Origin: Granulicella sp. dw_53
Lineage (GTDB): Bacteria > Acidobacteriota > Terriglobia > Terriglobales > Acidobacteriaceae
NCBI RefSeq assembly: GCF_018449545.1
Contig: NZ_JAAVUR010000002.1
Coordinates: 310,001 to 374,000 of the forward strand
Direction of reading: 5' to 3'
Length of the DNA: 64,000 bases
Both the position numbers and the translations under genes were made by a program. Positions 34,380 to 42,984 of this stretch are shown one piece after another (position 1 is the first letter of the stretch; the number at the start of each line of letters is the position of its first letter). The notes under the pieces were generated by a model that made no database searches, was not told the origin of the DNA, and saw nothing but the letters and a program-made list of their open reading frames with translations.

Positions 34380-35066
34380 ATGAGCAAGATATTGATGGTT
34401 CTTACGTCGCACAGCGAATTGGGAGATACAGGGAAGAAGACTGGAGTCTGGCTTGAGGAGTTCGCCGCACCCTACTATGTCTTCCGCGATGCTGGAGCGG
34501 ATATTGTGATGGCGTCTCCTGCAGGCGGACAGCCTCCGGTCGATCCTAAGAGCAACGAGCCTGAATGGCAGACTCCGGCTACGGAGCGTTTCAATCAGGA
34601 TGTTGAGGCTAAGAGAGCTTTTGCGAGCACGGTGAAGTTATCGACGGTGACGCCCGGCGACTTCGATGCCGTGTTCTATCCAGGTGGTCATGGGCCTATG
34701 TGGGATCTGCCAGAGGATAAAGAGTCTATTGCTTTAATCGAGTCCACCTTCGCTGCCGGAAAGCCAATTGCCCTGATGTGCCATGCGCCAGCGGCACTGC
34801 GTCGTACCAAGACAGAAGACAGAGCTCCTCTGGTAAAGGGAAGGCGAGTTACGGGTTTCAGCAACACCGAGGAAGAGGCCATGCACTTGACGAAGGCCGT
34901 TCCGTTTTTGCTGGAGGACGAGTTGGTTCGCCTGGGCGGACGATATGCGAAGGGACTCGATTGGGCTTCCTTTACGCAGGTCGAGGGAAACTTGATTACC
35001 GGGCAGAATCCGGCGTCGTCTGTTGAAGGTGCAAAGGAAGTGCTGAAGCTATTGTCTGTTGCTTAG
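34380..35066 (+). CDS. DJ-1/PfpI family protein (type 1 glutamine amidotransferase-like)
   Basis: This 228-residue protein of the HchA/YDR533C branch of the DJ-1 superfamily has the nucleophile Cys134 in ALMCHAPAAL, a Glu near residue 26 in VWLEEF, and the FYPGGHGPMWDL strand (99-110). It resembles glutathione-independent glyoxalase III or protein/nucleotide deglycase enzymes that detoxify methylglyoxal and related carbonyls in the cytoplasm. Ribosome binding site AGAGGGAAA precedes the ATG. It stands alone between its own promoter and a terminator-like inverted repeat. Physiological substrate is inferred from the family only. Confidence 0.85.
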   Translation: MSKILMVLTSHSELGDTGKKTGVWLEEFAAPYYVFRDAGADIVMASPAGGQPPVDPKSNEPEWQTPATERFNQDVEAKRAFASTVKLSTVTPGDFDAVFYPGGHGPMWDLPEDKESIALIESTFAAGKPIALMCHAPAALRRTKTEDRAPLVKGRRVTGFSNTEEEAMHLTKAVPFLLEDELVRLGGRYAKGLDWASFTQVEGNLITGQNPASSVEGAKEVLKLLSVA

Positions 35067-35071
35067 AGGTG

Positions 35072-35115
35072 AGCGATAGACGAGGCGCGATTTGCATGCT
35101 GCGTCGTCTATCGCT
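35072..35115 (+). terminator. Inverted repeat just after the DJ-1/PfpI stop
   Basis: AGCGATAGACGA (35072-35083) is exactly complementary to TCGTCTATCGCT (35104-35115), spacer 20 bases. No T run follows, so this is a possible Rho-independent or processing hairpin rather than a certain terminator. Confidence 0.5.
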
Positions 35116-35688
35116 GATTCATCCCGCTAGCAGGATTGCTGTGCGGCGTACCTCAGGGTGTGCCACTGATAGCTGTTCTGAATAAGCGATAAGCGAGGCA
35201 GAGCCGGTGTGCTGATGCCTTCTATGCGATATGTAGGGCTGGCTCTCTCGCGATAAAGAATGGCTGTCATACGCGGTTTCTTAACTCTTCCATCCCGCAG
35301 TGCCTCAATGCCATTTGAACAGAAGATCAATCAGAGATCCGTAAGGATGCACTTGGCGTCTGTGGTCTTTCGGCGACGCACGGTTCGCGCATTTGCATGG
35401 AATCCAAAGTGTTTTCCATTGACGGAATGTTGAGTACACGAACTCTTTTTTTGTCGTTCAACGCCCTTTGAAGAAAGGGAATGAAGATAGTGGTGCGGTG
35501 TTTAACTTGACGAGTGAATGAGCAGGCAAAAAGCTCTTCGCTACGGAAGGCAGAGGGAGATTCGACCTTTTCGCTTCAACGGCCAATAGGAGCCCATGGC
35601 AGATATAGCGCACAGCCTGCCTCGAATGTGTCACCCCATCTTAGCGAGGGTCGATTGCCGATCGAACTCACGACCAGGAGAGCCGTAC
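35116..35688. other. Long gap without a recognised gene
   Basis: Nearly 600 bases hold only short frames on both strands with no domain similarity. I see no structured repeat. The gap ends at a doubtful small gene at 35689. Confidence 0.4.
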
Positions 35689-35985
35689 ATGTTTGAGATG
35701 TCCAGTGGTGTCGATGAAGAGGTGGTATCCCCTTCTCGTCGATTTGAGGTTTGCGTTCGTGGGGAACCGATCAGCAGTACGAACGCGCTTCATGGTTTTG
35801 CTCTCATGAAGATAAAAGCGGTTCCGTCCATAACCGAGACAGAACGCTTTGCATTGGGGCCTGCAGAGTGGCTGTGGAGTTCTCTGACCTATTGGAAGAG
35901 AAGACCGATCCACGTTCCGAGCGAGGTCATGATTGACACAGAGGCTATTCTGACCTCGTGGAAGAGATCGAATCTACTGCGATGA
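35689..35985 (+). CDS. Small hypothetical protein
   Basis: This 98-residue frame has AGGAG about 9 bases before the ATG. It has no signal peptide, membrane segment or named domain. Its composition is ordinary for a soluble protein (MFEMSSGVDEEVVSPSRR at the start). The open frame extends further upstream to 35596, but that part looks less protein-like. It could be a chance frame in an otherwise empty region. Confidence 0.3.
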   Translation: MFEMSSGVDEEVVSPSRRFEVCVRGEPISSTNALHGFALMKIKAVPSITETERFALGPAEWLWSSLTYWKRRPIHVPSEVMIDTEAILTSWKRSNLLR

Positions 35986-36051
35986 GTTGATCCCGTTTGC
36001 GAGCATCGTCCCTGTTAGCTCTATCATCCAATTTCTTTGGGCGGCGAAATT

Positions 36052-36095
36052 GTTGCAGCGCATCTGCAACGTAACCGCAATGTAGCTGCAACGTA
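36052..36095. promoter_or_regulatory. Inverted and direct repeats upstream of the secreted Ala-rich gene
   Basis: GTTGCAG (36052-36058) and CTGCAAC (36064-36070) form a perfect inverted repeat with a 5-base spacer. CTGCAACGTA occurs at 36064-36073 and again at 36086-36095, 22 bases (two helical turns) apart. This resembles a pair of operator sites right before the gene at 36113. Confidence 0.4.
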
Positions 36096-36112
36096 TCCGG
36101 GGAGAGAACGCT

Positions 36113-36463
36113 ATGAATCGTATCCGAGCTATTGCCATCCAGGCGGCCGTCTTATCGCTTTTTACGGTCAGGGCAGTTGTCGCACAAGATCAGGCGACAC
36201 CGCCTGCGCCTCCAGCCCAGAGTGCGCCTTCGGCTCCGATGACGAAAGATCAGATCAAAGAGCAGCGGAAGCAGCAGAAGCGTGAAGAACAGGCCGCCAA
36301 TGCTCAGGCAAAGGCCGCCAAGAGCAATGCGAAGGCCGCGAAGGCTCAGAACAAAGCAGTCCAGGACCAGGAGAAAGCAGCCCAGGCTGCGCATACCGCT
36401 AAGCCGGATGCGGCTCCCGCAGAGACTCCGGCCCCGGCCGCAGGGAATTCTTCACACATCTAG
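36113..36463 (+). CDS. Secreted Ala/Lys/Gln-rich small protein
   Basis: This 116-residue protein has a signal peptide (about 1-24, ending VVAQ). The mature part is low complexity: a Pro-rich start, a highly charged helical middle rich in Lys, Gln and Ala (KDQIKEQRKQQKREEQ), and a Pro/Ala tail. It is likely a periplasmic extended or coiled helix with no catalytic residues. GGGGAGAGAA is the ribosome binding site. Function unknown. A hairpin terminator follows the stop, so the gene is monocistronic. Confidence 0.6.
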   Translation: MNRIRAIAIQAAVLSLFTVRAVVAQDQATPPAPPAQSAPSAPMTKDQIKEQRKQQKREEQAANAQAKAAKSNAKAAKAQNKAVQDQEKAAQAAHTAKPDAAPAETPAPAAGNSSHI

Positions 36464-36470
36464 AGATTTC

Positions 36471-36515
36471 AGAGCGGGCGGCTCTTAGAGCCAGTTGAGC
36501 CGCCCTGCTCTATTT
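36471..36515 (+). terminator. Terminator between the convergent Ala-rich and M28 genes
   Basis: AGAGCGGGCGGCTC (36471-36484) pairs with GAGCCGCCCTGCTCT (36497-36511) with one bulged T, followed by ATTTTC. It probably works for both convergent genes. Confidence 0.75.
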
Positions 36516-36520
36516 TCATT

Positions 36521-38275
36521 TCAGTGAGAGGTGTTCTTTCGTGCTGCTTCGAACTCGTCTCCTGTCTTCCACGCAATGGCTTTCTTCGTTGTTATAACCC
36601 TCCAGCCTAACTCCATTCCGAAGCGGTCCAGTTTTGCGTTTCCAGCGAAGTCCCAGTCGGGGTGATAGTTGTCGCTGAAGTTGTGATAGTCGTGGTCTTC
36701 ATAGTCATTGATCTTCGCTCTTCCCCAGGCCTCATCGTGGCCTTCGTACATGACTCCCGTCTCGACGGAGAAGGCGGGTATTCCCACACGCGACAAGCTA
36801 AAGTGATCGGACCGATAGTAGCTTCCCGCTTCGGGTCTGGGGTCCGGTACGATCGCGAATTGAAATTGATGCGCAGTGGCCTCGACGATGGGGAAGAAGT
36901 TCGTCCGTTGCGCTCCGTTCACGTTGATCTGCCTGGGTACTCCGATCGGAAGGATCATGTCGTAGTTGATATCCAATGCGATCTCGCTTGCTGGCAATGG
37001 AGGATGCTGGCCTAGATATTCGCTGCCAAGCAGTCCCTGCTCCTCTGCCGTGACTGCCGCAAAGATCACGGAGTGCGGAACCTTCAGGCCAGATGCTGCC
37101 CAGGCGCGGGCCATCTCGAGCAGCATTCCGCAGCCGGTCGCGTTGTCTACGGCTCCGTTGTAGATGTTGTCTCCGGCCATTCCGGGAACAAATCCGAGGT
37201 GGTCGTAGTGCGCTGTGTAGAGGATGGCCTGATCTTTGACCGCGATGGCAGGGACCGCTGGCTTGCCCTGCGACGACTTCGTGGGCGGAGCCAGGATGCC
37301 AACCACGTTGGCGCTTTGGAAGGGGCGCACTACGCTCTCTACGTGCGCACGGAGTCGTACTGGAAGCTCGACCGCCTTGAAGCCCTTGCGCCCCGCGGCT
37401 GTCATCTGCTCGTCCAGATTCATTCCGCCTGCTGCGAACAACTTTCGAGCGATCTCCAGTTGAATCCAACTGGCGGCTTGTACGCGGGGATTTTCATCGT
37501 CGCGCAGATAGGTCTTCTCGCTGGTATTCGAGTTTTTCACCACGTCCCAGCCGTAGCTCGCGAGGTCGGTACGGTGGATGATCAGTGCGCCGACCGCACC
37601 CATTCGCGCGGCCTGCTCAAACTTGTAGGTCCATCTTCCGTAGTAGGTCATTGCGCGTCCGCCAAAGAAGGACGGGTCGTCCGAGGGTGGATCTCCGACG
37701 ATGCACAGGATTACTTTGCCTTTTACATCTACTCCCGCGTAGTCGTTCCAGGCGAACTCCGGCGCTGTTACTCCGTAGCCTACAAAGACGATCGGTGCAT
37801 TGACATCGACGCTGGCTGTTAGCGTCGGATTGCTTACGGTGTAGTCGTCCGCGTAGCTCAGATCGATGGCCTTGCCTTTGCCGGGCACCAACGTAAACTT
37901 CGTCTTCGAGGGAATTGCGTTCATTCCCACAAAGTTGATCTGTTGCAGATAGGTGCCGTTGTCTCCGCCTGGCTTCAAGCCGTAGAGCGCGAACTGTGTC
38001 GCGATGTATTGAGCGGCGATCTCCGCGCCTCGCAGCCCGGGGCCGCGGCCCTCCAGGAGGTCGTCCGAGAGAAACTTTACGTGGGCGCGGATCTTCTCCG
38101 GATCGATCGACGCCTCTGCCGTGGCTAGAAGATGCTTCGTCGATGTTGCGGCGGCGCTGCTGCTTGCTGCCGTGGGTGCCGCGGTTGTTGGAGCGGCCGC
38201 AGCGGGATCCTGAGCTTTTAGACTTCCTGCTCCACCTGCCAGAGTCAAGCCTAAGACGAGCGCCAGTTTCTTCAT
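36521..38275 (-). CDS. Secreted M28 family zinc peptidase with PA domain
   Basis: This 584-residue protein has a signal peptide (1-21, ending LKA) and an Ala-rich linker, then an M28 aminopeptidase-like domain interrupted by a protease-associated domain (about 150-290; GYGVTAPEFAWNDYAGVDVKGK). Zinc ligands are in YTAHYDHLG (His and following Asp), VDNATGCGMLLEMARA (Asp), and TAEEQGLLGSEYLG (catalytic Glu pair). The last ligand is probably the His in the SDHFSLSRVGIPAF region near the C-terminus. Such enzymes trim peptides in the periplasm or outside. It is convergent with the Ala-rich protein gene and 66 bases downstream of mutY. Confidence 0.87.
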   Translation of the reverse strand: MKKLALVLGLTLAGGAGSLKAQDPAAAAPTTAAPTAASSSAAATSTKHLLATAEASIDPEKIRAHVKFLSDDLLEGRGPGLRGAEIAAQYIATQFALYGLKPGGDNGTYLQQINFVGMNAIPSKTKFTLVPGKGKAIDLSYADDYTVSNPTLTASVDVNAPIVFVGYGVTAPEFAWNDYAGVDVKGKVILCIVGDPPSDDPSFFGGRAMTYYGRWTYKFEQAARMGAVGALIIHRTDLASYGWDVVKNSNTSEKTYLRDDENPRVQAASWIQLEIARKLFAAGGMNLDEQMTAAGRKGFKAVELPVRLRAHVESVVRPFQSANVVGILAPPTKSSQGKPAVPAIAVKDQAILYTAHYDHLGFVPGMAGDNIYNGAVDNATGCGMLLEMARAWAASGLKVPHSVIFAAVTAEEQGLLGSEYLGQHPPLPASEIALDINYDMILPIGVPRQINVNGAQRTNFFPIVEATAHQFQFAIVPDPRPEAGSYYRSDHFSLSRVGIPAFSVETGVMYEGHDEAWGRAKINDYEDHDYHNFSDNYHPDWDFAGNAKLDRFGMELGWRVITTKKAIAWKTGDEFEAARKNTSH

Positions 38276-38341
38276 ATTCCGAGCCTCTTTCGAATGTAGC
38301 CAAGAATAAGAAAGATATCCTACTAGGACACTGCCTCAGAA

Positions 38342-39541
38342 TTAAAAACTATCGAAGCCGACAACATCGGTCTCTTCAACCGCAGACGGGATCGCAGCGT
38401 TCGGCTGGTCCAGCCCTTCCAGCCGCACCTTTCGCATCTCCATTACATCGAGCCGTTGGAGCGCCTTGCGCGTGAGGCCCGTCAAGGGATACTCCGCCAG
38501 CCGATTCGTCTTGACCCACTCCAATGCTTCTTCGCGCACTGGTACGGCCTCGAGCAGGGGTTTGTCCTTCGCGCTACGGATAGCGTAGATCTGAACATAG
38601 TAGTTTGTATTGGTGATGGAGTGACGCAACCGCAACAGCGGTTCGCGGGCGGTTACGGCGTCCTGCGAGAGCGGCGGCAGCTCCAGCATGCCGGGCATCA
38701 GGCTCTCCTCGTTCGCTCTTCGATGGAGCAAAACCTCGGTGAGCGCACCACTCTTACGAAGGTGCAGAAGAAAGGCGACCGGCAGGCTGCGTTGCGCGGT
38801 ACGCGGAGTCGTCAGGTGTTCGCCGCGCGTCACGCACAGCCCGTAGACCGGGCACTCCAAGCATAGCGGATTCTTGGGGAGACAGATCGTCGCTCCCAGT
38901 TCCATCATGGCCTGGTTGTGATCGCCTGCTGCGTTCACGCCCTCTTCCATCTTCTTCTTTGGAACCAAGACTGCTGCCTGCTCCTGCACGAACGCCCGCC
39001 CTGCAGCGGTCGCAACCTGGGGGCGTCCGGTCACGCGCAGGAGTACCCGCTCGACGTTTCCATCCACCACGGCGACGCTCTCGCCGAAGGCGATACTCGC
39101 GATCGCCGCACAGGTGTACTCCCCGATGCCGGGCAGCGTGCGGAGCCCCACGGAATCGGTGGGCAGAGCGCCGCCAAGCTCCTGCACGATAAACTGCGCG
39201 GCCTTATGCAGCATTCTCGCCCGCCGGTAGTAGCCCAGCCCCGACCATGCCGCGAGTACCTCGGCCTCAGGAGCCAGGGACAACGCTACGATGGTCGGAA
39301 ACTTCCGCAGGAAGTCGTTGTAGTGCTCGATCACCGCTGCCACTCGCGTCTGCTGCAGCATGATCTCGGAGACCCATGTGCGGTAGGGATCGGTTACTCC
39401 GCGCCAAGGCAGTTTCCGTGCATGGTTGCGATACCACTGCATCAGCTTGCGCCGAAAGAGTGGTATCTCCGCGGGCCGCAGAGCTTCGCCTTCGGGCCGC
39501 ACCAGGGGCCTCTCGGCCTTCTTTGTAATCGAAGAAGTCAC
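38342..39541 (-). CDS. mutY: A/G-specific adenine glycosylase
   Basis: This 399-residue base-excision repair enzyme removes adenine mispaired with 8-oxoguanine. It shows LPWRGVTDPYRTWVSEIMLQQT near the N-terminus with the catalytic Glu, the helix-hairpin-helix LPGIGEYTCAAIASIAFGE, and the catalytic Asp in VVDGNVERVLLRV. The iron-sulfur cluster motif is a perfect C-x6-C-x2-C-x5-C (CLPKNPLCLECPVYGLC). A C-terminal NUDIX-like MutT domain (about 250-370) reads the opposite 8-oxoG. About 30 extra residues precede the usual start. Confidence 0.94.
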   Translation of the reverse strand: MTSSITKKAERPLVRPEGEALRPAEIPLFRRKLMQWYRNHARKLPWRGVTDPYRTWVSEIMLQQTRVAAVIEHYNDFLRKFPTIVALSLAPEAEVLAAWSGLGYYRRARMLHKAAQFIVQELGGALPTDSVGLRTLPGIGEYTCAAIASIAFGESVAVVDGNVERVLLRVTGRPQVATAAGRAFVQEQAAVLVPKKKMEEGVNAAGDHNQAMMELGATICLPKNPLCLECPVYGLCVTRGEHLTTPRTAQRSLPVAFLLHLRKSGALTEVLLHRRANEESLMPGMLELPPLSQDAVTAREPLLRLRHSITNTNYYVQIYAIRSAKDKPLLEAVPVREEALEWVKTNRLAEYPLTGLTRKALQRLDVMEMRKVRLEGLDQPNAAIPSAVEETDVVGFDSF

Positions 39542-39593
39542 TCACAGCAGTCTACCGCCAACGGCATCCTCTCCGCCGGAACTTGATGCGTCC

Positions 39594-41018
39594 TTATCGC
39601 TCCTTTCCGGAAAAGGGCCTAAATCGCAGAAACACATTGAAGCCTACAGGCCGCGACCCGTAGATGGGTTGCAGTATCTGGGGGACTCCGTAGGTGGTGA
39701 CCTGCGCCCCCACCGCGGATCGCACATGGGGCAGCAGATCTATATCGCGGTCGTACCCGAAGGTGTAAGCCTGCACATGGCCGATAGGTTCTTCGTGGAA
39801 TCCGGGGGGCAACGGATTCTCTCCATTCAACAACTCATTCGTCCGCCCCGCATTTTCGAGCCGTGTCGAGATATAGTTCCGCGTCTTGAATCGTAATGTC
39901 GACTCCAGCAGATAGCTGTTGAGCTTTGATTGATCCGTCTGCGAAAGTGTCCGCCCCCACAGTACCGTGCTTGCCCAGTTGCCGTCCTTGAAGGGACGGT
40001 TGTACATCGCCGAGGCCGTCATGCGCGTTTGGTTCTCGGTCGGATATAAGCTCTCCGGGCTCACGATATGTCCATACGAATATTGCCCGCTCCAGTTTTT
40101 GCCCGGCTGCAACGTGATCCGCGTGGACCATGAGTCGATCTTCCCGTAGTTCACATCCCAGCGGAACTCATCCGGCTCTCTGCCGTGGAAGCCGCTCGCC
40201 TCTACCCGCACGATTCCATGGGTCAGGCCCATGGTTAATACATCGGCGGCGATGTGGGTCGAGTCCTCCTGGTGATGGCCCAGCGTTCCTACCGGGTTCT
40301 CCGCAGCCGATTGCCGGTGGGGATAGGCGGTTGGCCCCAGCGCCGGATCGCCCATCGCCGCGGCATAGAAGGACAGCAACGTCTTCTCGCCCAGCTTCAA
40401 GTCGTATAGGGCCGCGATCTCCATAAGGAAGTCATGGGGATGCTGGCCATCTACGATCGGAACTCCAAACGCCGTCTCGCCCTGTTGAAACAACAACGGA
40501 TACCGTCTTCCGGTTATCGTCGCGGGCTCCAAGCTGAACATCGTCCGCAAGGTTAGCTGCCCCGGCCCCCACATCCGTTCTCCCATGAACATCAGCCAGT
40601 TGGTGGAGAACAGCTTGTCGCCTCCGCGCGGACTGGTCTGCTGCTCCTCCGTTAGAAATACGTTTCCATGGGCCATCAGCATCCACGGCCCTTTCATCGT
40701 CATCAACATCGGCGCGGGCGTGGAGTCGGGCTCTGCGCTGGTTCCTGACGATACGTGATGCCTTATCTGTTGCAGGAAGGTCTGGGGACTCATGTTGTCC
40801 ATCAGCTCCTTCATTCCTGAATTCATCTGCATCCCGGAATCTGTCTTTGCGGATGATTCCTTGGGGCACATCACCATTCCCGGCATCGTCTCCACGCAAG
40901 GTTGCGGAGCTGTTTGCTGCTCTTTCTTCTCCATCTGCATTCCAGGCATGGAGTCCTGCGCCGACAGAGCCGACGGCATGATTAAAGCAATGAACGCTAC
41001 AGCACGAAAGATCTTCAT
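39594..41018 (-). CDS. Outer-membrane beta-rich protein with Met/His-rich N-terminus
   Basis: This 474-residue protein has a signal peptide (1-20, ending SALSA). Its mature N-terminus carries clustered methionines: MPGMQM, MPGMVMCPKE, GMQMNSGMKELMDNM, and later MLMTMKGPWMLMAHG. Such Met motifs are typical of periplasmic copper-binding proteins. The remainder is beta-rich and resembles an outer-membrane barrel, with alternating aromatic strands and an end near FNVFLRFRPF. No named domain could be assigned. The upstream gene on the same strand is a Cys/His-rich secreted protein, so a metal-handling pair is plausible. This is an inference from composition only. Confidence 0.6.
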   Translation of the reverse strand: MKIFRAVAFIALIMPSALSAQDSMPGMQMEKKEQQTAPQPCVETMPGMVMCPKESSAKTDSGMQMNSGMKELMDNMSPQTFLQQIRHHVSSGTSAEPDSTPAPMLMTMKGPWMLMAHGNVFLTEEQQTSPRGGDKLFSTNWLMFMGERMWGPGQLTLRTMFSLEPATITGRRYPLLFQQGETAFGVPIVDGQHPHDFLMEIAALYDLKLGEKTLLSFYAAAMGDPALGPTAYPHRQSAAENPVGTLGHHQEDSTHIAADVLTMGLTHGIVRVEASGFHGREPDEFRWDVNYGKIDSWSTRITLQPGKNWSGQYSYGHIVSPESLYPTENQTRMTASAMYNRPFKDGNWASTVLWGRTLSQTDQSKLNSYLLESTLRFKTRNYISTRLENAGRTNELLNGENPLPPGFHEEPIGHVQAYTFGYDRDIDLLPHVRSAVGAQVTTYGVPQILQPIYGSRPVGFNVFLRFRPFSGKER

Positions 41019-41160
41019 CTACGGTCCCCAGCCTTCGCCGCGTCAACGGACGAAGGCCCTCTACTCAACTTTTTCTGGATCGCCTCGAAGGTGTGTGTCG
41101 GCTGCAATCAATGCAGCAGACACAGCTTGGATGAGGCAGATTAAAAGAGAGGGGATGGAT

Positions 41161-41610
41161 CTAGACGCGCAGGCTTACAACCAGAGGATCGACCAGCCTG
41201 CCAGGAAGGAGGGATCGTTTCGCTGTGCCCAGATAGCTCACGGATAGATTCGGATCGACAGGGACTACTGAGACCGCCACCCATTGGACAGCAGCGAACG
41301 AAGTTGCAGACGGTCCTGCTTTATCGAAGGCTGCAACGGACGTATGACTGCAACTTCCATCAGCGCACTCGCCAGCGCCGTGTACGATTGCCTGTGCCGG
41401 TGCGGTCTTCTTTGTGTGCAGGCAATGAGAGTGATCCATCTCCATCCCTGCAATAGGGGCAGATCCGGACATAGCATCCTGCATCGCATGGCACTGCGCA
41501 GTCTGTATTTGCAGCCCACAGGCCAGTTCGCAGACCGCTGCCTCGGAAGACACTCCCAACAGGAAGAGCGCTACGACCATCGCCAGCACGTTTTTGATCC
41601 GAGTAGACAT
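41161..41610 (-). CDS. Small secreted Cys/His/Met-rich protein
   Basis: This 149-residue protein has a hydrophobic signal sequence (about 8-24), then a mature region dense in potential metal ligands. These include CELACGLQIQTAQCHAM, GMEMDHSHCLH and CADGSCSHTS. The C-terminal third lacks Cys. No family recognised. It is 142 bases upstream of the Met-rich outer-membrane protein gene, same strand and probably same transcript, which suggests a joint role in copper or other soft-metal binding. Disulfide-rich folding without metal is the alternative. Confidence 0.55.
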   Translation of the reverse strand: MSTRIKNVLAMVVALFLLGVSSEAAVCELACGLQIQTAQCHAMQDAMSGSAPIAGMEMDHSHCLHTKKTAPAQAIVHGAGECADGSCSHTSVAAFDKAGPSATSFAAVQWVAVSVVPVDPNLSVSYLGTAKRSLLPGRLVDPLVVSLRV

Positions 41611-41666
41611 GAAGCCTGTAGCTATTCTAACGGACGTCTCGGCTCACAAAGGGTAAGCGAGCCGAA

Positions 41667-42293
41667 TCAGCAGTTCTGGTACTTCCAGTTTCGCTGCCTT
41701 CCCTCCGCCATCCACTCCACCGCCTGCGCCACCCTCTTGTCTTTGGTTTCCGCGCGCTTCGCCTCGACGATCCACTCTGTGTACTCCCGCTGACAGCTCG
41801 GACTGAACGCTGCAAATACCTTCGCCGCGGCTTTGTTCTTCTTCAAGGCGGCAGCCAGCTCCTCCGGAACCTCGGGAGCGGGCTTAACCTTCTTGCTGGC
41901 TGGCCTTGTGATCGACGTGGTTCGCTCTCCGGTCAATACGAATCCCGCCGCCTGTTGGAGGTATCCGAGCAAGACCTTGTCGGCTGGCAGATCCTTCAAG
42001 CCTGTGATCCTGCCAAAGGCGCCCATCCCACTGTCAGCCTTCGATCCATCATTCTTCAGAACCGCACTTATCTGCGGTCCCCACAGTCCCAGGCTGCAGT
42101 GTTGCTTGAATCCAGCCATATTCCCCAGGATCACGCCGTGCAGCATGAAAAACGGCATTCCCCACTTCATCGTCTCTCCCACCTCCGGGGATGCCTTGTG
42201 CATCAACTCTCGTATGTGGGTCAGGATCTCCTGGGCGAAGGGCTGCGCTTTGGCGATATAGGCATCGACTCTCGTGTCGTGATTCTGTCGCAT
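41667..42293 (-). CDS. YdeI/OmdA-family protein with DUF1801-like domain
   Basis: With the start at 42293 the protein has 208 residues. The N-terminal half (WGMPFFMLHGVILGNMAGFKQHCSLGLW, about 45-72) has the DUF1801 (YdhG-like) fold. The C-terminal part (VPEELAAALKKNKAAAKVFAAFSPSCQREYTEWIVEAKRAETKDKRV) is the bacteriocin-protection, OmdA-type helical domain. It is cytosolic and its molecular role is not established. The long upstream extension of the frame (to 42377) lacks similarity and was left out. It is downstream of the GNAT gene on the same strand but 108 bases away. Confidence 0.8.
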   Translation of the reverse strand: MRQNHDTRVDAYIAKAQPFAQEILTHIRELMHKASPEVGETMKWGMPFFMLHGVILGNMAGFKQHCSLGLWGPQISAVLKNDGSKADSGMGAFGRITGLKDLPADKVLLGYLQQAAGFVLTGERTTSITRPASKKVKPAPEVPEELAAALKKNKAAAKVFAAFSPSCQREYTEWIVEAKRAETKDKRVAQAVEWMAEGRQRNWKYQNC

Positions 42294-42400
42294 AGGGGCT
42301 CTCAGATATATTTTGATTTCGGCGGAACTCGGGCCGACGATCTGAGTAGGATTCCGCCTTGGGCGAAAGCATAACAAATATTCTGTTCAGAGAGCGGTCC

Positions 42401-42901
42401 TTATAACGGCATTTCCATAAAGACATCTGCTCGCGTGTATGGCGATACCCCCGGCGGCAGATGCCGAAATCCAACCGACTCATAGAGATGAATCGCATTC
42501 CGCAGCGTGCTGTTTGTCTCCAGCGTTAGCAGCGTCGCTCCCATCGCCCGCGCCTGTGCCACCGTGGCTTTCAGCACCTTGCGTCCGATGCCTCGTCCGC
42601 GGGACTCTTCCGACACTGCCATCTTCGCCACCTCATACACGCCGGGCCGCATGGGAATCAAAGCGCAGCATCCCACTGCGCGCTCCTCGATAAACGCCAT
42701 GACGATGTGGCCGCCGGGCCGCAGAATATATGTCTCCGGATCTCCCAGCATCTCGCGGTCGTGCTCTTCCAACCCGAAGTACGTCTCGATCCAGGCTTCG
42801 TTCAAGCTGCGGAAGGCGGCTGCGTCCTCTGCCCTGAACGCTCGAATCTCTACCTGCTTTTCCGCCATCTCCATCTCCATCGTCTTTTCCAAAGTCGGCA
42901 T
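42401..42901 (-). CDS. GNAT family N-acetyltransferase
   Basis: This 166-residue acetyl-CoA-dependent transferase has the GNAT core: VYEVAKMAVSEESRGRGIGRKVLKATVAQARAMG (about 98-131), where RGRGIG is the acetyl-CoA pyrophosphate loop, then LTLETNSTLRNAIHLYESVGF, the family's motif B. The substrate is unknown. The true start may be at the Met before AEKQVEIRAFRAED (codon 13), since the first 12 residues are Met-rich and unusual. It is divergent from the LysR gene across 83 bases, the classic arrangement for LysR control of its neighbour. Confidence 0.85.
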   Translation of the reverse strand: MPTLEKTMEMEMAEKQVEIRAFRAEDAAAFRSLNEAWIETYFGLEEHDREMLGDPETYILRPGGHIVMAFIEERAVGCCALIPMRPGVYEVAKMAVSEESRGRGIGRKVLKATVAQARAMGATLLTLETNSTLRNAIHLYESVGFRHLPPGVSPYTRADVFMEMPL

Positions 42902-42984
42902 TTGCTTGTCCTCTGGGCTTTAAACTATGAGGGCGCCGGCGAGATGTCCAATATCTTGTTCGTTCTTATTATGATGTTCTGAGT

